Below are positions 49,031-56,747 of a stretch of 64,000 nt of DNA, in pieces. A model generated the notes under the pieces. It saw only the letters and a program-made list of their open reading frames with translations, was not told the origin of the DNA and searched no databases. Source of the stretch: Paenibacillus_V sp046244365. GTDB taxonomy: Bacteria > Bacillota > Bacilli > Paenibacillales > NBRC-103111. Location of the stretch: assembly GCF_046244365.1 (NCBI RefSeq), contig NZ_CP176395.1, positions 4,154,001 through 4,218,000 of the forward strand, read 5' to 3'. A program made the translations under genes and the position numbers. Position 1 is the first letter of the stretch. The number at the start of each line of letters is the position of its first letter.

Positions 49031-49042
49031 GAACAAACGTTC
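49031..49042. promoter_or_regulatory. LexA box 3
   Basis: GAAC-AAAC-GTTC, a full match, lies just upstream of the -35 box of the yneA-like gene. Confidence 0.85.
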
Positions 49043-49052
49043 TAAAAAGATG

Positions 49053-49081
49053 TTGACACAAACAACCGTTCGTATTAAGAT
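49053..49081 (+). promoter_or_regulatory. Promoter of the yneA-like gene
   Basis: A perfect TTGACA (49053-49058), 17 bases, then TAAGAT (49076-49081). LexA box 4 fills most of the spacer. Confidence 0.7.
49059..49072. promoter_or_regulatory. LexA box 4
   Basis: CAAAC-AACC-GTTCG, one base off the consensus, lies exactly in the spacer of the yneA-like promoter. Confidence 0.7.
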
Positions 49082-49096
49082 ATGGGTATCGAAACA

Positions 49097-49108
49097 GAAC
49101 AAACGTTT
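49097..49108. promoter_or_regulatory. LexA box 5
   Basis: GAAC-AAAC-GTTT, one base off consensus, lies about 16 bases after the -10 box and 14 bases before the yneA start codon. Confidence 0.6.
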
Positions 49109-49122
49109 GGGGGTCGCCAATC

Positions 49123-49488
49123 ATGAACGCAGCCATTAACCAAAGAAGACAAAATGTGAACAGAACAAATCGCAAACAACCGACATCCGTTTCTCATAAA
49201 AAGCTTATCCGCCTTTTCTTTTTCCTGCTTGCCATTGTCGTCTCGTTTTCCTGCGGAGCCATTTTTAAAAGTTATGCTTCGGCGCAGGATACGTCTTCGG
49301 CACCGCTTGCATTTCACGCTGAAACAGTGAAAAGCGTAGACGTGGTAAAAGGAGATACGCTGTTAAAAATCGCCCGTGAACACGCTCCAAAAGATGCGAA
49401 CATCCATGCGTATGTCGATAAAATCAAAAAGCTGAACGGACTGAAAAATGCCATGCTTCAGGAAGGTCAGATCTTAGAACTCCCTTAA
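49123..49488 (+). CDS. yneA: YneA-like SOS cell-division inhibitor with LysM domain
   Basis: A 121-residue protein with a basic cytoplasmic start, one membrane helix (about 29-47, 'LIRLFFFLLAIVVSFSCGAIF' in outline) and an outside LysM domain (about 71-121, 'VVKGDTLLKIAREHAP' ... 'LQEGQILEL'). YneA of B. subtilis delays septation during the SOS response and has the same layout and position, divergent from lexA. The ATG follows GGGGGTCGCCAATC. Three LexA boxes in its upstream region support SOS control. The sequence itself is quite diverged, so the name rests on layout and place. Confidence 0.85.
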   Translation: MNAAINQRRQNVNRTNRKQPTSVSHKKLIRLFFFLLAIVVSFSCGAIFKSYASAQDTSSAPLAFHAETVKSVDVVKGDTLLKIAREHAPKDANIHAYVDKIKKLNGLKNAMLQEGQILELP

Positions 49489-49558
49489 TGCGGAGCCCCC
49501 TTCTCTAGAAGGGGAACCTCACTTCAATGATTGATGCCGAATATAAATGAATTCATAA

Positions 49559-49597
49559 GAACACACCTTCCGGGACGCCGGGCTAGGTGTGTTTTTG
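49559..49597 (+). terminator. Terminator after the yneA-like gene
   Basis: AACACACCT and AGGTGTGTT enclose a GC-rich inner part and are followed by TTTTGTTT. A separate hairpin CCCCTTC-TCTA-GAAGGGG lies earlier, near 49497. The rest of the gap to 49773 shows no gene. Confidence 0.7.
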
Positions 49598-49773
49598 TTT
49601 ATCATGCTGTAGCGTCAAGCTTCTTCTCTTTCATATTCGGGATAATTTGCTTGCGCTTACTTGCGAAATCTTGACAAGAGCCGCGTAGGAATGGCAAAGT
49701 AATAAGGATTGCGCTATGATTACGAAAGATTGGAATATCATCTTCTCGATGGTTACGCAGGAGGGAATTGAAA

Positions 49774-49965
49774 ATGAATATGGATCAGACGGTCGAGCGC
49801 ATTAATGAGCTGGCCCGCAAAGCGAAGACGGTAGGTTTGACGGAGCAAGAGCTGGAGGAGCGCAACGAGCTGCGCAAGCGTTATATCGAGGCATTCAAGT
49901 CGTCTCTGAAAACACAGCTCGATTCCATAAAGTATGTGGAAGACGAAGAAGAGAACAAACAGTAA
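49774..49965 (+). CDS. DUF896 protein, YnzC-like
   Basis: A 63-residue charged helical protein starting MNMDQTVERINELARKAK, with 'GLTEQELEERNELRKRYIEAF' in outline (LTEQELEERNELRKRYI) and an acidic end. This fits DUF896, whose B. subtilis member YnzC lies in the same lexA-yneA-yneB-ynzC region. The function is unknown. The ATG at 49774 follows GGAGGGAATTGAAA; the TTG two codons before is less likely. Confidence 0.9.
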   Translation: MNMDQTVERINELARKAKTVGLTEQELEERNELRKRYIEAFKSSLKTQLDSIKYVEDEEENKQ

Positions 49966-50021
49966 CAAAGCGAAGCATACGTGTCAAAACTAGCGTGATC
50001 TGAAGAATGGGGGGTCTCGTC

Positions 50022-50537
50022 ATGTCCCGGTCGTGGGAACGAATGGTCGAGCGAAATCAGAAGAAAGTGAACAAGTCCCGGGTGAAGAGCGGACGAACCG
50101 CGATCACAGCAACGGGCGCAGAGGAAATGCGCAAGTTCAAAGGAAGAAGTTACATGCTTCCGTTAATTCTTTGCAGTATCGGAGTTTTTAATGTTGTCGC
50201 CTTTAGCGCTGTAAATGAAGGGGATAAAACATTCTGGTATACTTCACTCGCTTATGTTTTGCTCGGCGCCTTTATTTTTTTGGTCAGAAGGCCATTTTTG
50301 TCGATCGGCAAAACGAAACTTGTTTCCCGCCGGTTTACGGGGGACCATGCGCTTCAAGTGAATGATATCGAGGAAATCGTCGTTTCTCCGGGCTATGTTG
50401 TCGTCCAGCTTAAAGAGAAAAAACGCCGCTGGGTATTTTCCAAGCTGATGAATCTCTTCGATATTAGCGGCATGCAAGCCGAAATCAAGCAGTTTGCGCA
50501 GAAAAATAACGTTCCATTAAAAGAAGAGGCAAAATAA
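50022..50537 (+). CDS. Small membrane protein of unknown function
   Basis: A 171-residue protein. A basic N-terminus (about 1-45, rich in Lys and Arg) leads to two membrane helices (about 50-66 'MLPLILCSIGVFNVVAF' and 76-92 'WYTSLAYVLLGAFIFLV') and a soluble C-terminal part with 'DIEEIVVSPGYVVVQLKEKKRRWVF' in outline, resembling a small pleckstrin-like domain. I do not recognise the family. The ATG follows GGGGGGTCTCGTC. The HAD phosphatase gene begins 20 bases after its stop. Confidence 0.75.
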   Translation: MSRSWERMVERNQKKVNKSRVKSGRTAITATGAEEMRKFKGRSYMLPLILCSIGVFNVVAFSAVNEGDKTFWYTSLAYVLLGAFIFLVRRPFLSIGKTKLVSRRFTGDHALQVNDIEEIVVSPGYVVVQLKEKKRRWVFSKLMNLFDISGMQAEIKQFAQKNNVPLKEEAK

Positions 50538-50557
50538 CGGCGAGGGAGACTGGGAGA

Positions 50558-51361
50558 ATGACGATCAAAGCGGTATTGTTCGATCTTGACGATACGTTGC
50601 TGTGGGATGACAGAAGCGTAAACGAGGCTTTCTTAGCAACTTGTACGGAGGCGGCCGTCCGTTACCCGAATATCGCGCCGGACAACCTTGAGGAAGCGGT
50701 GCGCAAAGAGGCGCGTGCGTTATACGAGACGTTCGAGACGTTCCCGTTTACGAAGATGATCGGGATCAATCCGTTCGAGGGGCTATGGGCGAATTTCGGA
50801 ACCGATCATCACGAGCAGTTCCGTAAGCTTGGCGATCTGGCCCCTGGCTACAGGAAGGAAGCATGGACGCGCGGTTTGCGGGCCGTTGGCGTTGACGACG
50901 CGGAGCTCGGCGCGCTTCTGGCCGAGAAGTTTCCTGCCGAGCGCCGGGCAAGACCGTACGTGTACGAGGAAACCTTCCAAGTGCTTAACGAGTTGAAAAA
51001 GAAGTACAAGCTGCTCTTGCTTACGAACGGAGCGCCTGATTTGCAGCAAGAGAAAATAGCGGGTATTCCCGAGCTCGATACGTATTTCGATCATATCGTT
51101 ATTTCCGGGGTACATGGGGAAGGAAAGCCTGCGGAATCGATTTTCAAACACGCTATGCAGCTGCTCGGCATTGAAGCGCATGAAGGGATTATGGTCGGGG
51201 ACAAGCTGACAACGGACATTCTGGGTTCCAATCGGGTAGGCATGCATAATGCGTGGATTAATCATCACGGCGTTACCCGCAGCGACGAAATCGTGCCGAA
51301 ACACGAAATCAAGAGCTTAAACGAGCTTCAAGCTATCATCGACAGGATCAATCATCATTGA
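50558..51361 (+). CDS. HAD-family hydrolase (YjjG/phosphoglycolate phosphatase-like)
   Basis: A 267-residue haloacid dehalogenase-type phosphatase. Motif I 'LFDLDDTLLWDD' supplies the nucleophile Asp10 and general acid Asp12; motif II is 'LLLTNGAPD', motif III the lysine in 'GEGKPAESIFKHA', and motif IV 'MVGDKLTTDILGSNRVGM' in outline. A helical cap sits between motifs I and II. The substrate is not predictable. The ATG follows GAGGGAGACTGGGAGA. A shared terminator separates it from the convergent mtnD gene. Confidence 0.9.
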   Translation: MTIKAVLFDLDDTLLWDDRSVNEAFLATCTEAAVRYPNIAPDNLEEAVRKEARALYETFETFPFTKMIGINPFEGLWANFGTDHHEQFRKLGDLAPGYRKEAWTRGLRAVGVDDAELGALLAEKFPAERRARPYVYEETFQVLNELKKKYKLLLLTNGAPDLQQEKIAGIPELDTYFDHIVISGVHGEGKPAESIFKHAMQLLGIEAHEGIMVGDKLTTDILGSNRVGMHNAWINHHGVTRSDEIVPKHEIKSLNELQAIIDRINHH

Positions 51362-51371
51362 TAAATACAAT

Positions 51372-51412
51372 AAAACCCGTCCGCTGTTCATACAGTAGGG
51401 CGGGTTTTCGTC
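51372..51412. terminator. Bidirectional terminator between the HAD and mtnD genes
   Basis: AAAACCCGTCC pairs with GGGCGGGTTTT over 11 positions (one wobble) around a 15-base loop. T-runs lie on both strands, fitting the convergent genes. Confidence 0.85.
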
Positions 51413-51427
51413 TATAGTTCCGTAAGC

Positions 51428-51967
51428 TTATTTATTAAAAGAAGGATCTGCGAACGGGTGGGCGATCCAGCCTTCCGTTTCGATAAACAAGCGGACGGCG
51501 ACGATTTGCCGATTTTCCATCAGCGTGAAGAAATGCGGCTTGTGCTCCGGAACGGAAATGACGTCGCCCGCTTCCAGTTCGACATCGAAATATCCTACAT
51601 CGTCCGTGCCTTTAATTACAAAAATGCCTTTACCGGCAGCGATCGCACGCACTTCATCCTCAGTATGCGTATGCACCGATTCGAACTTTTTCAGAAGCTC
51701 TTCAATGTTAGGCGTGGCGTCGGACAGCGCGATGATATCCCAAGTGAGATAGCCGCGGCGGGAAGCGAGATCCTTGATCTCATCATCAAAAGCGGACAGG
51801 ATTTGCGCTTTCTCATCATCGGAAAGAACAAATTTATTTTGCAGCTCTGCCGGAAGCTTGGAGGCATTCCAATGCTCGTAAAGCACCTCTTGATTTTCAA
51901 GGAACGCTTTAACGTTCTGTTCGCCGCTAATGCGTTCGTTCGTATTGCGAATACGTATTTCAGCCAA
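51428..51967 (-). CDS. mtnD: Acireductone dioxygenase (MtnD, cupin)
   Basis: The enzyme of the methionine salvage pathway oxidises acireductone to the methionine keto-acid precursor. The 179-residue cupin has the metal ligands in 'VHTHTEDEVR' (H.H....E) and the later His in 'EHKPHFFTL'. The start is TTG 51967, seven bases after GGAGGAATTC and in agreement with the family start 'AEIRIRNTNERI'; the upstream residues in the frame are unlike the family. A minus-strand promoter lies 112 bases upstream. No other mtn gene is next to it. The opposite metH gene also belongs to methionine metabolism. Confidence 0.93.
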   Translation of the reverse strand: MAEIRIRNTNERISGEQNVKAFLENQEVLYEHWNASKLPAELQNKFVLSDDEKAQILSAFDDEIKDLASRRGYLTWDIIALSDATPNIEELLKKFESVHTHTEDEVRAIAAGKGIFVIKGTDDVGYFDVELEAGDVISVPEHKPHFFTLMENRQIVAVRLFIETEGWIAHPFADPSFNK

Positions 51968-52358
51968 TTTGAATTCCTCCTTCTCCCATCTTAATGCCCG
52001 CATATGATAACATAGTCTTCTGGACAATTCCGGTTCCATTTGCGGGTGGTACCGGAGCCATAGGTTCAGACTAAACTTATTATAGTGGAATTGATGCTTG
52101 TTGTCGATGCGCTTCGGCTATGGGGCTGGTTTGGAATCGTCTAGAAAGTAGAGGACTTGACGGCATGAAGGCTTAGGATACTTTCGTAAATGATGAAAGT
52201 TTGATACACTTATGAAAACCATTTGATTACCCGATAGAAGTACGGGGAATTAAACATGAACCGAACGGATGCAAGTTGCAACTAATCGATCGGTCAGGAC
52301 AGCAATGAAGCAAACAGATAGGACAACGTTGTGGGCGAGATGGGGAAGGATGATAAGC
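51968..52358. other. Divergent mtnD-metH intergenic region
   Basis: A 391-base gap. It holds the mtnD promoter and a leader hairpin, CCGGTTCC with GGTACCGG (one T-T mismatch), between about 52030 and 52055. On the metH side I see a small dyad, ACTTTC and GAAAGT (52180-52200), and TTGACG at 52157, but no convincing -10 box. I could not fit a SAM or cobalamin riboswitch to either leader. Confidence 0.5.
52079..52107 (-). promoter_or_regulatory. mtnD promoter
   Basis: On the minus strand TCGACA, 17 bases, then a perfect TATAAT. The leader to the start codon is about 105 bases. Confidence 0.7.
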
Positions 52359-55300
52359 ATGAGTAAACCGACGCTGCGCGAGCAGCTTAGCAAAAAGATT
52401 ATGATTCTGGACGGCGCCATGGGCACGATGATCCAGCAGGAGGATTTGACGGCCGATGATTTCGGCGGCGAGGACTTGGACGGATGTAACGAAAACCTCG
52501 TGCTGACCAGACCCGACATCATATCGAAAATACACGAAGCGTATTTCGAAGCCGGTTCCGATATCATCGAAACGAACACGTTCGGCGCGACAAGCGTCGT
52601 ACTTGCGGAATACGATCTTCAGGATAAAACGAGGGAAATTAACCTCGTGGCAGCGAAGCTCGCTGTGGAAGCGGCGAACAAGTATTCGACGCCGGAATGG
52701 CCGCGTTATGTGGCGGGCGCTCTCGGACCGACGACCAAAACGTTGTCCGTTACCGGCGGCGTAACATTCGATGACCTGGTGGACAGCTACTATGAGCAGA
52801 CTCTAGCGTTAATAGAGGCGGGCGTTGACGCGATTTTACTGGAAACTTCCCAGGATACGCTGAACGTAAAAGCGGGTAGCATCGGTGTTCGACGTGCCTT
52901 CGAAATGCTCGGCGTCAAGCTGCCGATCATGATTTCCGGTACGATCGAGCCGATGGGAACTACTCTCGCAGGTCAAAATATCGAATCCTTCTACGTTTCG
53001 CTAGAGCATCTCGATCCGGTATCCATCGGCTTAAACTGTGCGACCGGGCCGGAATTTATGCGCGATCATATCCGCACGCTTTCGGATATTGCCGGAACTG
53101 CCGTCAGCTGTTATCCGAACGCCGGTTTGCCTGACGAGAACGGCCAATATCACGAATCGCCAGAATCGCTCGCCAAGAAAATGGCCGGCTTCGCCGAGCA
53201 AGGCTGGCTGAACATCGCCGGCGGCTGCTGCGGAACGACGCCTGCCCATATTCGCGCGATGGCCGAAACGCTCAAACAATACGCGCCGCGGCCGCAAACG
53301 GGCGCTCATCCTCCGGCGGTATCCGGTATCGAAACCGTATATATCGAAGAGGAAAACCGCCCGATCATGGTCGGTGAGCGTACGAACATTGCCGGATCGC
53401 GTAAATTCAAACGTCTGATTAAGGAAGAGAAATTCGAAGAAGCTTCCGAAGTTGCCCGGGCTCAGGTAAAGAACGGCGCACACGTGATCGATATCAATCT
53501 TCAAGATACCGATATCGACGAAGCTTTCGCCATGGAAAACTTCCTGCAGCATGTCGTCAAAAAAGTAAAAGTACCTCTCATGATCGATTCGACATACGAT
53601 CATATCATCGAGCTTGGCTTGAAGTATTCGCAAGGGAAAGCCATCGTCAATTCGATTAACCTCGAGGACGGCGAAACGAAATTTGCCGGCATTGTGCCGC
53701 TCCTGCATCGTTATGGCGCAGCGGTCGTCACCATTTTGATCGATGAGCGGGGACAGGCCGTATCCCGTCAAGCGAAGATGGAAGTCGCCGAACGTTCCTA
53801 CGAACTTCTAACGAAAAAATACGGACTCAAGCCGCATGATATTATTTTTGACCCGAATATGTTCCCGATTGGCTCCGGAGACCCGCAATATATCGGCTCC
53901 GCTGTGGAAACGATCGAAGGCATACGGATGATTAAAGAAAAGTACCCGGAGTGTAAAACCATTCTTGGACTCAGCAATATTTCTTTTGGTTTGCCCGATG
54001 CCGGCCGCGAGGTGCTTAACTCCGTTTACTTGTACCACTGTACGAAAGCGGGACTCGACTATGCGATCGTTAATACGGAGAAGCTGGAACGGTATGCCTC
54101 CATTCCGGATGCCGAAAAGGAACTGGCTGAAAAGCTGATTTATAACACGAACGACGAAACGCTTGCCGAGTTCGTTGCCTTTTTCCGCGAGAAGAAGGTC
54201 GACAAGAAGGAGAAGATATCGAATCTTTCGCTTGAGGAGCGCTTGGGCTCCTACGTTGTGGAAGGCACGAAGGAAGGCTTGATCCCCGATCTTCAGGAAG
54301 CGATGAACAAATATTCTCCTCTTGAAATCATCAACGGACCGCTGATGAGGGGCATGGAGGAAGTCGGACGATTGTTCAACAACAACGAATTGATCGTTGC
54401 CGAGGTGCTGCAAAGCGCTGAAGTCATGAAGGCGTCTGTGGCCTTCCTCGAGCCGTTCATGGAGAAGAACGAGTCGGCGGTCAAAGGAAAGATAATCCTC
54501 GCGACCGTCAAGGGAGACGTTCACGATATCGGCAAAAACCTGGTCGAAATCATTTTGTCGAACAACGGCTACCAGATTGTCAACCTTGGCATCAAAGTGC
54601 CGCCTGAACAGTTGATCGAAGCGTACCGCAAGGAGAAGCCGGATGCGATCGGCTTGTCGGGATTGCTCGTTAAATCGGCCCAGCAAATGGTTGTCACCGC
54701 TCAGGACTTGAAGGCTGCGGGCATTGATGTCCCGATTTTGGTTGGCGGAGCCGCGCTAACCCGTAAATTTACGAAAACCAGAATTGCACCGGAATACGAA
54801 GGACTCGTGCTGTATGCGAAGGACGCGATGGACGGACTCGATATTGCCAACAAGCTTAGCGATCCTGCGGAGAAACAGAAGATGATCCAGGAACTTCGCG
54901 AAAGCATGGAATCCGACGTCAAAGAATCCGGCAAGCCGTCGCAGCCGATGCCTGTGCTGACCCGGGTCAAAACGTCCTCCGTTAACCGGAACGCGCCCGT
55001 ACAAAAACCGACGGATCTTGAACGCCATGTGCTGCGCGACTATCCGATCTCGCATATTATGCCTTACATCAACATGCAGATGCTGCTCGGACACCATCTC
55101 GGCTTGAAAGGGAAGGTAGAGAAGCTGATCGCGGACAAAGACGAGAAAGCCACACAGCTTAAGGAAGTCGTCGATGCGATTCTCCAGGAAGCGCAGCAAA
55201 AAGGCATCATCCGCGCACACGGCATGTACCGCTTTTTTCCGGCGCAGTCGAAGGGGAACGATGTGATCGTCTACGATCCGAACGAACCGGGCAAGGTGCT

Positions 55301-55802
55301 TCAGACCTTCAGCTTCCCGCGTCAGGAGACGGAACCGTTCTTGTGCCTGGCCGATTATTTGAAGTCGGTGGACAGCGGTGAAATGGACTATGTCGGCTTC
55401 CTCGTCGTAACGGCAGGACACGGCATCACCGAGCTAGCCAGAGAATGGCGCGAAAAAGGCGATTATCTGAAATCGCATGCGCTGCAGTCGACGGCCCTCG
55501 AGATGGCGGAAGCTTTCGCGGAACGCGTTCATCATATGATGCGGGACGTATGGGGGATTCCGGATTCGCCGCAAATGTCCATGCAGGAGCGCTTTGGCGC
55601 GAAATATATCGGACAGCGCTTCTCGTTCGGTTATCCGGCGTGTCCGAACTTGGACGATCAACAGCAGTTGTTCGCTCTGCTGAAACCGGAAGATATCGGC
55701 GTCGAGTTGACCGAAGGCAGCATGATGGAACCGGAAGCATCCGTATCGGCGCTCGTATTCGCCCATCCGGAAGCGCGCTATTTCAACGTGGATAAAGTAT
55801 AG
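52359..55802 (+). CDS. metH: Cobalamin-dependent methionine synthase MetH
   Basis: MetH transfers a methyl group from methyl-tetrahydrofolate to homocysteine through cobalamin. All four modules are present in the 1147 residues: the homocysteine domain with zinc cysteines in 'GLNCATGP' and 'GGCCGTTP', the pterin domain ('GERTNIAGSRKF', 'INLQDTDID'), the cobalamin domain with the cobalt-ligand motif 'DVHDIGKN', and the reactivation domain ('RFSFGYPACPNL', 'SVSALVFAHPEA') that takes SAM and electrons. The start is ATG 52359 after GGAAGGATG; the frame extends up to 52269. Cobalamin dependence is shared with the Eut operon. A terminator follows at once. Confidence 0.97.
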   Translation: MSKPTLREQLSKKIMILDGAMGTMIQQEDLTADDFGGEDLDGCNENLVLTRPDIISKIHEAYFEAGSDIIETNTFGATSVVLAEYDLQDKTREINLVAAKLAVEAANKYSTPEWPRYVAGALGPTTKTLSVTGGVTFDDLVDSYYEQTLALIEAGVDAILLETSQDTLNVKAGSIGVRRAFEMLGVKLPIMISGTIEPMGTTLAGQNIESFYVSLEHLDPVSIGLNCATGPEFMRDHIRTLSDIAGTAVSCYPNAGLPDENGQYHESPESLAKKMAGFAEQGWLNIAGGCCGTTPAHIRAMAETLKQYAPRPQTGAHPPAVSGIETVYIEEENRPIMVGERTNIAGSRKFKRLIKEEKFEEASEVARAQVKNGAHVIDINLQDTDIDEAFAMENFLQHVVKKVKVPLMIDSTYDHIIELGLKYSQGKAIVNSINLEDGETKFAGIVPLLHRYGAAVVTILIDERGQAVSRQAKMEVAERSYELLTKKYGLKPHDIIFDPNMFPIGSGDPQYIGSAVETIEGIRMIKEKYPECKTILGLSNISFGLPDAGREVLNSVYLYHCTKAGLDYAIVNTEKLERYASIPDAEKELAEKLIYNTNDETLAEFVAFFREKKVDKKEKISNLSLEERLGSYVVEGTKEGLIPDLQEAMNKYSPLEIINGPLMRGMEEVGRLFNNNELIVAEVLQSAEVMKASVAFLEPFMEKNESAVKGKIILATVKGDVHDIGKNLVEIILSNNGYQIVNLGIKVPPEQLIEAYRKEKPDAIGLSGLLVKSAQQMVVTAQDLKAAGIDVPILVGGAALTRKFTKTRIAPEYEGLVLYAKDAMDGLDIANKLSDPAEKQKMIQELRESMESDVKESGKPSQPMPVLTRVKTSSVNRNAPVQKPTDLERHVLRDYPISHIMPYINMQMLLGHHLGLKGKVEKLIADKDEKATQLKEVVDAILQEAQQKGIIRAHGMYRFFPAQSKGNDVIVYDPNEPGKVLQTFSFPRQETEPFLCLADYLKSVDSGEMDYVGFLVVTAGHGITELAREWREKGDYLKSHALQSTALEMAEAFAERVHHMMRDVWGIPDSPQMSMQERFGAKYIGQRFSFGYPACPNLDDQQQLFALLKPEDIGVELTEGSMMEPEASVSALVFAHPEARYFNVDKV

Positions 55803-55808
55803 AACAAT

Positions 55809-55849
55809 AAAACCCCCTTCTCGCTATTTCGCTGCGGAAAGGGGGTTTT
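55809..55849. terminator. Bidirectional terminator between metH and tlp
   Basis: AAAACCCCCTT pairs with AAGGGGGTTTT over 11 positions. It serves the convergent metH and tlp genes. Confidence 0.88.
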
Positions 55850-55860
55850 GCTTGTCATGC

Positions 55861-56085
55861 TCAGTCGTTTTGCGCGGCAGCCTCGTCTTCGATTTCCGCC
55901 TTGAAACCTGCGATGCTTTGCTCGCGGCGTTCGTTTTTCTCTTGAAGCTGTTCAACCTCTTGGCTGCTTATTTCGTCAGCGTGCTCATCCAAATAGTCTT
56001 GCGATTCCTGCAAGTTCTCCATCGTATTCTGCACACTATTTTGCAGCTTTTCTACATTATCAGCGCGGTTATCCGGTTTAGCCAT
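55861..56085 (-). CDS. tlp: Small acid-soluble spore protein Tlp
   Basis: A 74-residue spore core protein (thioredoxin-like protein family name only, not an enzyme). The opening MAKPDNRADNVEKLQNSVQ and the late 'EKNERREQSIAGFKAEIEDEAAA' in outline match Tlp closely. It is made in the forespore and lost on germination. The ATG follows CGGAGGATGAAGAC. On the minus strand TGAATA lies about 80 bases upstream and fits the SigG -35 box; the -10 region (GTATGTTA) is only a partial match. Confidence 0.94.
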   Translation of the reverse strand: MAKPDNRADNVEKLQNSVQNTMENLQESQDYLDEHADEISSQEVEQLQEKNERREQSIAGFKAEIEDEAAAQND

Positions 56086-56747
56086 GTCTTCATCCTCCGA
56101 TTCAAGTGTGAAATTTGGGTTATTCCCCAGCTTTTAACATACCACGAATGGCGCGTTTGTATTCATCGTTTCATCGGTAAGAACAAACGGATAGGCTGTA
56201 AACGCTAACAAAAAAATTAGACGTAAAAATCGAATTTCCGCCTTATTTATTGGCACTACGTCCTATTTCATCTTGCTGGCAATTGTGATAAGCTATGCCT
56301 TAGGTTATTGGAAAGCCATTCATAGAGTATTCCAAAAATAAGGGACCAGCTGAACGTTACCTTCATGGCGCAGTTTGATTTGGAGACGGATTCAGGCTGA
56401 TTCCGAGCCATTATACATAACGGTGTCATGTAACCGGCATTCTGTTAACCGGACCTTATGGCGGCGTTTACGTGCGTGCAGCATAGCTGCATTTCTTCCG
56501 CCGGGAAGCGAAAGGCGTTCGAAGACGAGAATAACTAGGGTATGATAGGCAGCCGAGAGATGACATCCCGAGAGGAACTGCAAAGTGCGCATGGCGTAGA
56601 CGGGTTATGTGACCTGTACTTTTGGGGAAAGCTAGTAAGCATGGAGCCGTATAGCGGAATGAATCGGCTATGCGCATTACGGTACTGAAAACGCTAATAA
56701 CGAATGATTACGGTAGTCGATAAACGATTGGGAGTAGGTATGACACG
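56086..56747. other. Intergenic region between tlp and the murA paralogue
   Basis: About 660 bases without a gene I can support. A 48-codon open stretch on the plus strand (56195-56341) would give a one-helix membrane peptide (ALFIGTTSYFILLAIVISYA) but has no start codon or ribosome site. Other frames are shadows. Promoters for tlp and murA must lie here; the tlp side has a SigG-like -35 box. Confidence 0.5.

Noticed and set aside
49489..49560. CCCCTTC-TCTA-GAAGGGG as the terminator of the yneA-like gene.
   Set aside because: No T-run follows it; the hairpin at 49559 fits better.
52140..52358. Possible SAM or cobalamin riboswitch before metH.
   Set aside because: I could not find the conserved core sequences or the terminator hairpin expected for either class.
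56195..56341. A 48-codon stretch giving a one-helix membrane peptide ending WKAIHRVFQK.
   Set aside because: No ATG, GTG or TTG start and no ribosome site; it may be a chance product of T-rich DNA or a decayed gene.
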